NCBI GenBank assembly: GCA_002084355.1
Contig: NBLL01000013.1
Coordinates: forward strand, 1 to 44,979
DNA from: Bacteroidetes bacterium 4572_128
Lineage (GTDB): Bacteria > Bacteroidota > Bacteroidia > Bacteroidales > 4572-128
DNA: 44,979 nucleotides
Direction of reading: 5' to 3'
Of this stretch, positions 35,377 through 44,876 are shown in pieces; the first letter of the stretch is position 1; each line of letters starts with the position of its first letter. The translations under genes were made by a program, and so were the position numbers. The notes beneath the pieces were generated by a model that was given only the letters and a program-made list of their open reading frames with translations, ran no database searches and was not told where the DNA came from.

Positions 35377-35908
35377 AAAATTTTAATTTTATTAATGCAA
35401 ATATAGAATAATTTATTATATCATAATAATTTGCATCTACTCCTTCAGAAATAATTGTTTTACCATCATGATTTTCTATTTGTTTAGTGCGATGTATTTT
35501 CATCAAAATAAAATCTGTATAAGATGTTAAACGCATTTTTCTCCATGCTTCGTTGTAATCGTGATTTTTTTTACACATTAAATTTTTCGCATATTCAAGA
35601 TATTTATCATAAAGTTCTAAAACTTTTTTTTGCGATAAATTCAAATTTTCTGAAAAACCCAATTCCATCTGAATTAAAGCGATGGTAGAATAATTTACCA
35701 TTGCAACATATTCATCAAAAATACTCTCATTTATTTTTTGAACTTTTTTTATTTCAAAACTTCTAATTCTTTCTGCTTTGATAAAAAGTTGGTCTGTTAA
35801 AGAAGTTGGACGTAAAACTCGCCAAGAAGTACCATAATCATGAGATTTTTTTTCAAAAATATCTCTACAAATTTTAATAATATTTTCAAACTCTTTTGTT
35901 GATTTCAT
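35366..35908 (-). CDS. DUF1599 protein with two tandem domains
   Basis: A 180-residue protein with an internal duplication. The first half contains KKSHDYGTSWRVLRPTSLTD and the second KKNHDYNEAWRKMRLTSYTD, followed in each by a charged helix with ISFKAER/KIHRTKQ-type sequence. DUF1599 is a Bacteroidota-frequent family associated with nucleotide modification; its activity has not been assigned here. The conserved His-Asp-Tyr and Trp-Arg are likely functional residues. It is the first gene of the set leading to moaD and pyrH and has a promoter box 20 bases upstream. Confidence 0.85.
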   Translation of the reverse strand: MKSTKEFENIIKICRDIFEKKSHDYGTSWRVLRPTSLTDQLFIKAERIRSFEIKKVQKINESIFDEYVAMVNYSTIALIQMELGFSENLNLSQKKVLELYDKYLEYAKNLMCKKNHDYNEAWRKMRLTSYTDFILMKIHRTKQIENHDGKTIISEGVDANYYDIINYSIFALIKLKFYEN

Positions 35909-35928
35909 AATATTTTATTAAAAAAATT

Positions 35929-35936
35929 CAAATTTA
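35929..35936 (-). promoter_or_regulatory. TAnnTTTG promoter box for DUF1599-moaD-pyrH
   Basis: On the minus strand TAAATTTG lies 20 bases before the DUF1599 gene. Confidence 0.5.
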
Positions 35937-35937
35937 A

Positions 35938-36135
35938 ATTTTTTTAATAAAATATTAAAATTTTGGTGTTTTTTAGAAAAAATTTTTTTTTAATAAAATA
36001 TTAAAATTTTGGCGTTTTTTAGAAAAAAATTTTTATTCTTGAAATTAAAAAATATTAAAATTTTGGACGAATTTGAAAAAAATTTTTTTTATTTTAAAAA
36101 GATTAAAATTTTGGCTTAAAAAAAAAAAATTTTTT
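35938..36135. repeat. Short array of four diverged AT-rich repeat units
   Basis: ATTAAAATTTTGG cores near 35950 (GGTG), 36010 (GGCG), 36065 (GGACGAATTT) and 36110 (GGCT), each followed by an A-run and T-run. The GGACGAATTT variant is almost the same as copies at 549-581 and 20273-20308. Confidence 0.8.
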
Positions 36136-36159
36136 TGAAAAAATGAGAATTTTTAATTA

Positions 36160-39100
36160 TTATTTTATTTCAATATTTCTTTTTTTATTTATAATTGCAA
36201 TTTCAAGATCTTCGTTATTTTTTTCTTCTATATTTGGTTTTTCACCTATCCAAAACCAATTTATAAAAAATTTTGTTTTATATAAATAAAATTTTAAACG
36301 AATTAAAACTAAAATTAAAGGTGGAAAGATTAATAAAATAAGTGCTGTACCAATAAAAACGCCATAAGCAAGTGATGCAGCCATAGGTTTTAAAAATTGT
36401 GCTTGAAAGCTTTTTTCAAAAATTAAAGGATATAAACCTACGCTGGTGGTTATGGTTGTCAATATAATTGCTCTAAACCTAGAAATTCCAGCATTATAAG
36501 CTGCTTCTTCAACTTTATTCCCTTCTAAGATTAAAGAATTATATTTTGCAAGAAATACAACCGCATCATTTATAATTACTCCGGAAAGTGCAACCATTCC
36601 CCAAGCACTTAACATAGAAATTGGTATTCCTTCTAAACCGTGTCCCCAAATTGCTCCTATCCACGCAAGCGGTATCATTAAAAGAATTATAAAAGATTGC
36701 GAAACAGATTTAAAATGTAACATTAACAACAAAAGAATTACCGCAAAAGCAATGGAAAAATTATTCTTCATATCTTCTATAGATTCACCGCCACTTTTAC
36801 TTTGTCCTTGATATAAAACACTCACTCCTTTATATTTTAATTTCATAGGTTTAATTATATCATTTTTAATTTGTTCCATAATTGCAGGAATTGGAGAATA
36901 AGGGTCTAATAAATCAGCATCTATACGAATTTCTCGGGAAGAATTAAAACGACGAATATTTACAGGACCTCTTTCCAAATGATAATCTACTAAATCTTTT
37001 AAAAAAAATATCCCTTTTTGTGTCTTAATTTTCATATTTTCCAATTGACCAACATTTAATCTATCTTCTTTTGGATACCTTACCCAAACTCTTAATTCGT
37101 CTTTTCCATTTTGTAAACGCTGAACCTGTCCACCAAAAAATCCTTGTCTAATTTGATTACTTATGCTTGCATGATCTAAACCTAAAAAATATGCTTTATC
37201 TTTTAACTTTATACGAATTTCTTGTTTACCTGCGGCATCATTATCAACTATATCTTTTAGAGTTGGAATTTCTAATAAACCATCTTTTAAAAACTTTTTT
37301 GCATGAGTTAATTCATTTAAATTTTTACTTAAAATAGAAATAGAAACAGGTTTTCCAAATCTATTTTCTGCACCAATTTTGAACTTTTCTGCTTCTTTAA
37401 CAAAAGGTATTCTTTCTTGTATTCTTCGAGAAATTTCAAAACTTGAAATTGGAGCACCTTCTAAATCACCAAGCATAATTTGAATATGTCCAGCATGTGA
37501 ACTGTAATTCGTCATTCACCTGCCATACAATTTTATCAAATTTTTGTAAATATTTAAAAGTTTGTTTTTCACCATCACTTGGTTTAAAAGCAATATCAAT
37601 TTTAAACATATCAAAAGGAATGGCAGGAAAAATAGTATATTTAATAAAACCGCCTTGTATTAAACCTATGGTTAAAAAAAGAAAAAACACTGGCATAGTT
37701 ACAGCTATCCATTTCCATTTTATAATAATTTTTAATATCCTACCATAAATTTTATTTTTCATAAAATTTATAAATTTCTCAAGTATTTTTCTAATTTTAC
37801 TTTTTCTTGATTTTCTTCTCAAAATATGTGGACTTGCAAGGTGTGCAGGCAAAACAAAAAATGCTTCTATCAAAGAAAAAAATAAACTTACAATAACAAC
37901 AAAAGCCATTTCTCTTAGAAATTCCATGCGTCCGGAAAGAAATAAAATTGGAGTAAAAGCAATTATAGTCGTACTTACTGAAGTTGTAACAGCAGGTAAA
38001 ACTTCCATCGTTCCGTCAATTGCTGCTTGTTTTGGTGTTTTTCCTTTTTCATAATGAGTAAAAATATTTTCACCAATAACTATTCCATCATCAACAAGTA
38101 TTCCAATAACCAGTATCATTCCAAATAAAGAAATCATATTTATTGTAATACCATATAAATTTGCAACTATAAACATCGCCAAAAATGCGGAAGGAATTCC
38201 CCATGCAACCCAAAGCGATAATCGGAAACTTAAAAATAATGCCAGAGTAACTATCACAAGAATTAAACCTAATCCGCCGTTAGATAATAACATATCTAAA
38301 CGACTATTTAACATACCTAAAAAATCAAATGTTACTATCAATTCAATACCTTTGTGAATTTTATTAAATTTTTCTACATAAGCATTACAAAATACAGATA
38401 TTTCTTCTAAGTCTTCATTATTTAATTTATTGATCATTATATAAACAGCATTTTTTCCGTTCATTAAACTCAAAGATGAAACATCAGCAAATTTATTTTT
38501 TACTGTTGCAATGTCTCTAATTCTTATAAAAGAACCGTCATTATTTGCTCTTAAAATTATTTCTCCTATATTTGCTGGTTTTACACTTCTAGAACGAGAA
38601 CGTATTAAAATTTCTTCTTCGTCGGATTTTATCATACCTGCAGAAATATCTCTATTATTTTGAGAAATGGCACGAGAAATCTCATCGAAACTTATATTAT
38701 ATCTTAATAAATCTTCTTCTGTCACTTCAACAGAAATCTCTAAATTAGGAAAACCTTGCAAACTTATCTGAGACATAATTCCAGAAGCATAAAAATCATC
38801 TTCTATTTCTTGAGCATATTTTTTTAAAGTTGATAAATCTACATCGCCAGAAAGTCCAAGATAAATTGCTTGTGTAAAAGAACGACTTTTGGAAACTATA
38901 GGTCTTTCTGCATCTATTGGCATTGCACTAATTCCATCTACTGCATTTTTCACTTCCATTAAAGTTTCGTCCAAATCAAATTGTCCGGTTGTTTCTATTG
39001 AAACTCTTGCGAAATTTTCAAAAGAATTAGATGTAATTTCTTTTATTCCAACTATTCCACGCAAAGCTTCTTCTATTCTTGTTGTAATACCTTCTTCCAT

Positions 39101-39277
39101 TTCTTTTGGAGAAGCTCCAGGATATGAAACTGAAACATTTATAAATTTTGAAGTTCTTTCGGGGAAAAAAGATTTTTTAGTTTTTAATATACTAAAACCT
39201 CCGGCAAATATCAAAATGGCAATTATTATATTTGCATAAAAAGGGTATTTTACAAATGTTGTTATTAAGCTTTTCAT
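36160..39277 (-). pseudogene. RND-family efflux permease (AcrB-like), broken by deletion and frameshift
   Basis: An inner-membrane pump of about 1,040 residues driven by the proton gradient. The first frame (39277-37466) has the usual N-terminal helix, SVSYPGASPKEMEEGITTRI, the periplasmic domain, and the helix with proton-relay acids in VIGILVDDGIVIGENIF. The second frame (37515-36160) continues with HIQIMLGDLEGAPISSF, GLDHASISNQIRQGFFG and the second helix set (LSAWGMVALSGVIINDAVVF). At the junction WQVNDEL is joined directly to SSHAGHIQ; relatives have about 35-40 residues between, so roughly 100 bases were lost in a number not divisible by three. No membrane-fusion protein or TolC gene adjoins it. 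Confidence 0.9.
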
Positions 39278-39314
39278 AAATTTAAAAAAATGGATTTTTT
39301 AAAAAAAATTTTTA

Positions 39315-39322
39315 CAAAATTA
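39315..39322 (-). promoter_or_regulatory. TAnnTTTG promoter box for the RND gene
   Basis: On the minus strand TAATTTTG lies 37 bases before the RND gene start. Confidence 0.4.
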
Positions 39323-39368
39323 AAAAAAAAATGACATTCTTATAAAAAATTTTTTTCAAAAAAAAATT

Positions 39369-40351
39369 ATGTGTAAAATATTAGTAGGACATCTTGGAAT
39401 AATGCATGCTGACTTTAAAAATTTTATTTCTTCTTATAAAAAATATAAAATCGATTTTGAAATTTTTAACATTTTAAAAGACGATTTAAGAAAAATTAAA
39501 TTATCTAGTAATGAAATAATTGATTTGAGAAATTGTAGAGGATATCACGAGATTCATTCATTTCAAAAACATTTAACAAATTTAGAAATAAATTTTAAAA
39601 ACATTCCTACAATTCCATCAATGAAAATGATAAAATGGAGCATTGATAAATCTAAATATTTGGAAGATTTAAAAAATATTAAAAAAATTCCAAGTAAAAT
39701 CTTAAAAAAAAATGATATTTCTGTAGAAAATATTTTGAATTTTATTGATAAAAATACCTCACTTGGAATAGTTTTAAAACCATTAATTGGTTCACGAGCT
39801 TATCAAATTATCAGGATAAGGAAAAAAAATCAAAAATACGATATTTATATTCCACATAGAAGAATTGAAAAAAAAGAAAGCTGGACAGAAGAAAAAACTT
39901 TAAATAGGAATAATTTGAAATTTTTATTGAAAATTACATAAAAAAAAATTATTCTGGAATTATTTTGCAAGATTATATAATATCAAATGAATATTGTGCA
40001 ATTTATTTAAATAATAAATTATCTCATATTGTTGAAAAAAAAGGAATGTATGAAGATAATATTGATAATTTCAATATTCATCATAAAAATTTTGGCGGAA
40101 AAAATATACTACATTCTACATTAGATAATAAAATCATCAAATTTGCAAAAGACGTTTTTAATAAAATTCCAAAATGGATAAAAGAAGATCCATTTATTAT
40201 TTATGAAAGAATTGATATTTTATCAAATAAATTAAATATGAACCTTTATTTGTTGGAAATAGAAGCATTTGTTCCGGATATTTTTCTTAGAGAAAGTGGA
40301 AATATTAACAAATATTGTAAGTTGATAAAAAAATTATTTAAAAAAATTTGA
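39369..40351 (+). pseudogene. ATP-grasp protein (RimK/DcsG-like), split by one frameshift
   Basis: A ligase-type ATP-grasp protein of about 325 residues once joined. The first frame (39369-39941) has an N-terminal domain and the ATP-binding strand pair GIVLKPLIGSRAYQIIRI (near residue 137). The second part (to 40351) has GIILQDYIISNEYCAIYLNN, which binds the adenine side in the family, and YERIDILSNKLNMNLYLLEI followed by EAFVPDIFLRES, the metal-binding segment. Adding one T in the T5 run at 39921-39925 gives a continuous NLKFFIENYIKKNYSGIIL. Substrates of this subfamily include peptides, glutathione-like compounds and cycloserine precursors; this one is unknown. Confidence 0.7.
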
Positions 40352-40571
40352 AATATATTAAACAAATTTTAATGAATTTTATAATTAAAAAAAAATTTTT
40401 TTTTCAAAAAAACGATAAATTTTTATATTTTAAAGTGAAATTTTTTTTAATAAATGACGAATTTTTTTTTAATTTTAATTGTATAAATATTTTTTCATAA
40501 AAAAATTTGTAATTTTCATAAAAAAAAATTTTTTTTTATGAAAAAATTATATATTTTTATTAAAAAAAATT

Positions 40572-42788
40572 ATGAAAAAATATATAATTTATTTCTTTTT
40601 TTCTTTTATTTCAATAAATTTATTTTCGCAAAAAGATTCTTTAGATTTTTATCTAAATATGTCTTTGGAGGAATTAATGCAAATTGAAATTATTACAGCA
40701 TCAAAAAATTTACAAAAAGCAACTGATGCGCCAGCAACAGTTTATGTTGTAACAGAAGAACAGATAAATGAACGTTGTTATTCTTGTTTGGGTGATTTAT
40801 TAGAGGATATTCCACAAGTAGAAATACAGAGAAAAGTACATTCTGAAACTTTCGATATATTTACTTTTAATGGAATTACAGGAAACGAAAAATTTCTAAT
40901 TTTGATGGATGGAATTAGAATTAATTCGGCAACAGGAACACCGCACACAATAGGAGAAAGTTACTCACTTACAAATGTGAAACAAGTTGAAATAATATTG
41001 GGTCCTGCGTCGTCTTTGTATGGAGCAGACGCTTTTACAGGAATTGTAAATATTATTACAAAAAAATCTTATGAAAATAAAGGTTTTCATTTGAACGCTT
41101 CTTATGGAATGTTCAATACCAGTAATACTTCATTAACTTTTGCTACAGGAGATGAAAATATTTCTTTTTCAATAACAGGAAAATATTATCATTCTGACGA
41201 AGCATTTTATCCAAAATATTATAAAAAAGAATATGATTGGTACATAAATCATTATAAACCTCATGGTGATATTATAATTTTTGGAGACACTGTTAATGTT
41301 CCGATTAAAGATTGGGAAATTCCTACAAATTCTTATTTTATTCATTCTAAATTAAATATTAAAAATTTTGAAATAGGATATTCGAGAAATTATGAATCAC
41401 ATTCTACCTCAAAATCTTCTAACCCAGAAACAGCTATACTTTCTGAAGATGTGATTTATAATACTCATGTAGAATCTATTTATGCTCTTTATGATTTTTA
41501 TTCTGACAATGAAAAATTTAATTTAAAATCTATAATTTCTGCACAAGAATTTAAAATACATCCAGAATCAAAATTTCTTAATCAATACACAGCTATTAAA
41601 GATGGTTTTAAATATGAAAAAAATAATTATTTAAGAATTGAAGAACAGTTAAGTTATAATTTTTCTAAAGATATTTTTTTACTCGGAGGAATTTCTTACG
41701 AAAATATTAATGCACTTCCAAAAACGAGTGATTTACCTTTTCAATTCGATGAAAATCAAGCAACTAATTTGCAAAATATTTATTACCCAGGGACTAATAT
41801 TTTAGATAAAGACAGTAATGATTTAACTATTTATCAAGATTTTTATTCTATAAATTATAAAAATTACGGATCATATTTACAATTACAAAGTAATTTTGAA
41901 AATTTGAAAATTACTTTAGGTGCTAGATATGATTACAATACAAGATATGGAAAAACTATAAATCCAAGAATTGGTTTTGTTAAACATTTTTCTGAAAGAT
42001 TAACTGTAAAATTACTTTTTGGTAAGGCTTATCTTGCTCCTTCACCTCATAAATCGCATCAACATTATGGTGCTTTATCTGAAATAAAAGATAGTATTAC
42101 AAATGAAATTATTGGTTTAAAAGCTACATTTTTACATCTACCAAATCCTAATTTAAAACCAGAAAAAAGAACTTCTTATGAAGCATCTTTTTTATATAAA
42201 ATAAATAAAGAACTTGCTTTGTCTTCTAATTTATATTATGGAATAATAAAAAATTTAATAGAACCAGAAGGTTTTTTTGGTGAAACTTTTCATAATGTTC
42301 CAGTTGGTTATGTAGAAAGGGCTGTAAATAAAGGCGAAGCAGAAACTTACGGTGGAACTTTTAGAATAGATTATAGAAAAAATTTTTCAAAATTATTAAT
42401 TAATTTCTTTTCTTCCTACACTTATTCTGACGGAGAAATATTATCTGATAATGAAAACGAACCTTTAAAATTTAATGCTAAAAATACTGTTAAAACTGGT
42501 CTTGGAATTAATTTTAAAAAGATAGTTCTTTTTACAAAATTATTATACAGAACAAAAAGTCATCATAGAAATTCTACCTATAAAAATCCAATTACAAATG
42601 ATGAATTTATATATTTAAATTTATCTATAAAATATAATCTTTTAAAAAAAGATAATATAAATATTGCATTTTTTACGAAATTTACAAATTTATTAAATTC
42701 TAAAATTTATCATGTTGGAGATTCTGATTTTAATAAAATTCCGCAAGAACCTTTAAAAATTAGTTTTGGTTTTAATTTAGATTTTTAA
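40572..42788 (+). CDS. TonB-dependent outer-membrane receptor
   Basis: A 738-residue outer-membrane transporter. A signal peptide (MKKYIIYFFFSFISINLFSQ) is followed by the short MSLEELMQIEIITASKN, which serves as the usual Bacteroidota plug start. The plug domain (~45-165) has APATVYVVTEEQI, LLEDIPQVEIQ and GPASSLYGADAFTGIVNIITKK. The rest is a 22-strand-type barrel with LTVKLLFGKAYLAPSPHKSH and ends in phenylalanine (GFNLDF). The ligand cannot be told from sequence; there is no SusD-type partner, so it is not a glycan-utilisation pair. Vitamin, haem or metal-chelate uptake is possible. Confidence 0.9.
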   Translation: MKKYIIYFFFSFISINLFSQKDSLDFYLNMSLEELMQIEIITASKNLQKATDAPATVYVVTEEQINERCYSCLGDLLEDIPQVEIQRKVHSETFDIFTFNGITGNEKFLILMDGIRINSATGTPHTIGESYSLTNVKQVEIILGPASSLYGADAFTGIVNIITKKSYENKGFHLNASYGMFNTSNTSLTFATGDENISFSITGKYYHSDEAFYPKYYKKEYDWYINHYKPHGDIIIFGDTVNVPIKDWEIPTNSYFIHSKLNIKNFEIGYSRNYESHSTSKSSNPETAILSEDVIYNTHVESIYALYDFYSDNEKFNLKSIISAQEFKIHPESKFLNQYTAIKDGFKYEKNNYLRIEEQLSYNFSKDIFLLGGISYENINALPKTSDLPFQFDENQATNLQNIYYPGTNILDKDSNDLTIYQDFYSINYKNYGSYLQLQSNFENLKITLGARYDYNTRYGKTINPRIGFVKHFSERLTVKLLFGKAYLAPSPHKSHQHYGALSEIKDSITNEIIGLKATFLHLPNPNLKPEKRTSYEASFLYKINKELALSSNLYYGIIKNLIEPEGFFGETFHNVPVGYVERAVNKGEAETYGGTFRIDYRKNFSKLLINFFSSYTYSDGEILSDNENEPLKFNAKNTVKTGLGINFKKIVLFTKLLYRTKSHHRNSTYKNPITNDEFIYLNLSIKYNLLKKDNINIAFFTKFTNLLNSKIYHVGDSDFNKIPQEPLKISFGFNLDF

Positions 42789-42797
42789 ATCTAAATT
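42774..42797 (+). terminator. Hairpin at the TonB receptor stop codon
   Basis: AATTTAGATTT (42774-42784) pairs with AAATCTAAATT (42787-42797); the stop codon lies inside. A second palindrome follows at 42823-42851. Confidence 0.4.
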
Positions 42798-42822
42798 AAG
42801 ATATAATTTTTAAAAACATACA

Positions 42823-42851
42823 ATTTTGTTAGAAAAATTTTCTAACAAAAT
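42823..42851. terminator. Palindrome downstream of the TonB receptor gene
   Basis: ATTTTGTTAGAAAA (42823-42836) pairs with TTTTCTAACAAAAT (42838-42851) around the central A/T run, before the next gene. Confidence 0.5.
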
Positions 42852-42931
42852 GTTCTATGATAAAATTTTTTAATTTTGAAAAAAAATATAATTTTCAAAT
42901 AAAAATTTGAATTTATAAAAAATAATTTTTT

Positions 42932-44836
42932 ATGAAATTTTTTTATTTATTTTTAATAATACTATTAATATCATTTAACAAAAAAAATGATGATGAAAAA
43001 CCTTGTATAAAAATTACTAATAAAAAAGCAATTTCTTTTTATGAAAAAGCTATGGATAATTTAAAATTTTTCGAAAAAAATGCCTATAATTTATTTGAAA
43101 AAGCAATAGAAATCGAGCCAAAATATGCAAAAGCATATTATGAACTTGCAAACATAAACTATAAAAAAGCATTAAAATTTATTAATAATAAAAATAAAAT
43201 AGATAAATATGAAATGTATTCTAATAATGCTTTTGTTTATTTTGGAAAAGTTGCTGAATATTGTCCTTCTTTATATAATTATTCGGCTTTTTTTTTTATA
43301 GGAAAACATCTTTATGAAAAAAGACAATTTGAAAAATCTGATATTAAACTGAGTTTTTTTATAGAAAATTTCGAAATTGAAAAAAGAGGAGTTGAAAATT
43401 ATCGAAATGCAAATAAAATGCTTAATAATATTAAAGAATATAATTATCTAATAAATAATCCTGTTCCATTTAACCCAAGACTTTTATCTTTTTGTACTGA
43501 CGAAGATGAATTTTTACCACTTATTACACCTGATGGAGAATATTTTTTTTATACACATAGGTATGAAAAAGAAATTATAAAAAAAAAAAAAAAACTAGTT
43601 ATAACTATGGACAATAAACATATTTTTTTAACCGTTTGTGACTCTGAAAGAGACAAACATACATCTTATAAAAATTGTGATATTTATACTTCTGACCATA
43701 TAAATGGTAAATGGTCTTCATTAAAAAAATTAAGTTCTAATATTAATTCTCCACACACATGGGAAGGACAAGCAAGTATTTCTGCAGACGGTAAAACTTT
43801 ATATTTTGCTAGTGCAAGAGAAGGAGGTTTTGGAAAATTAGATATTTATTATTCTAAAAAAAATAAAAATGGTGAATGGTCTAAGGCAGTAAATCTCGGC
43901 GAAACAATCAATACAGAAGGAAATGATAAAACACCATTTATTCACAGTGATAATAAAACTCTTTATTTTTCTTCTGACGGTCGTTTTGGTTTGGGTTCTT
44001 TTGATATATTTTTTTCGAGGTTTGAAAATGGAAAATGGAATAAACCTAAGAATATTGGTTATCCGATAAATACCGAAAATGATGAAGTTGGTTTTGTGGT
44101 TAGTAGAGATGGTAAAAATATTTATTTTTCTTCTAATACATTATCGGAAAATCACGAAAAAGAAGACTGGGAAATATATTCTTCTGAATTACATGATAAA
44201 GTCAAACCACAAGAAGTTTTATTTATAAAAGGACAAATTTTTGATGACAATGGAAATGCGCTCACCGGAGCAAAAGTAGAATTATTAAATACAAAAAATA
44301 AAGAGAAAAGCTTTGCGATGGTAGATGAAGAAGGAAATTATGTTCTTGTGGTTGGAACAAATAGAGAAGGTAAATTTATTATGACAGTTCAAAAAAAAGA
44401 TTATTTTTTTAATACAGAAGAATTTGATATGAATAATTTAGAAAAAGGGAAAGTTGTAAAATCAAATATAAAAATGAAAAAAATAAAAATTGGTGAAAGT
44501 ATGAAATTAGAAAGTGTGCATTTTGAAACAAATTCTTATGAACTTGATGAAATTAGTATGGAATATTTAAAAAATTTATTATTATTTTTAAATGAAAATC
44601 CAAAATTAAATATAGAAATCAGCGGACATACAGATAATATTGGAATAGATGCAAATAATTTAATTCTTTCAAAACATAGAGCAAAAGCGGTTTTTTATTT
44701 TCTTATTGAAAATGCTATAGATAAAAATAGATTATCATATAAAGGTTTTGGTAAAAATAAACCAATAACAACAAATGATACTTCAATAGGAAGAGCATTA
44801 AACAGACGTACAGAATTTAAAATTACAAAAATGTAA
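42932..44836 (+). CDS. PorE-like OmpA-family protein (TPR, beta-propeller, carboxypeptidase-regulatory, OmpA domains)
   Basis: A 634-residue envelope protein with the four-domain order of PorE, the peptidoglycan-linked component of the type IX secretion system. TPR-like helices lie at about 25-150 (AFEKAIEIEPKYAKAYYELA type). WD40-like PD40 repeats lie at 175-430 (SADGKTLYFASAREGGFGKL, SDNKTLYFSSDGRFG, SRDGKNIYFSSN). A carboxypeptidase-regulatory-like domain lies at 435-510 (IFDDNGNALTGAKVEL), and an OmpA domain at 520-634 (HFETNSYELD, ISGHTDNIG, LNRRTEFKI). Other T9SS genes are not adjacent. The hydrophobic start (MKFFYLFLIILLISF) lacks the lipobox cysteine expected of PorE lipoproteins. Confidence 0.8.
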   Translation: MKFFYLFLIILLISFNKKNDDEKPCIKITNKKAISFYEKAMDNLKFFEKNAYNLFEKAIEIEPKYAKAYYELANINYKKALKFINNKNKIDKYEMYSNNAFVYFGKVAEYCPSLYNYSAFFFIGKHLYEKRQFEKSDIKLSFFIENFEIEKRGVENYRNANKMLNNIKEYNYLINNPVPFNPRLLSFCTDEDEFLPLITPDGEYFFYTHRYEKEIIKKKKKLVITMDNKHIFLTVCDSERDKHTSYKNCDIYTSDHINGKWSSLKKLSSNINSPHTWEGQASISADGKTLYFASAREGGFGKLDIYYSKKNKNGEWSKAVNLGETINTEGNDKTPFIHSDNKTLYFSSDGRFGLGSFDIFFSRFENGKWNKPKNIGYPINTENDEVGFVVSRDGKNIYFSSNTLSENHEKEDWEIYSSELHDKVKPQEVLFIKGQIFDDNGNALTGAKVELLNTKNKEKSFAMVDEEGNYVLVVGTNREGKFIMTVQKKDYFFNTEEFDMNNLEKGKVVKSNIKMKKIKIGESMKLESVHFETNSYELDEISMEYLKNLLLFLNENPKLNIEISGHTDNIGIDANNLILSKHRAKAVFYFLIENAIDKNRLSYKGFGKNKPITTNDTSIGRALNRRTEFKITKM

Positions 44837-44876
44837 TTTTTATTAAAAAAATTTTAGCGTTTTTTTGAAAAAAAAA

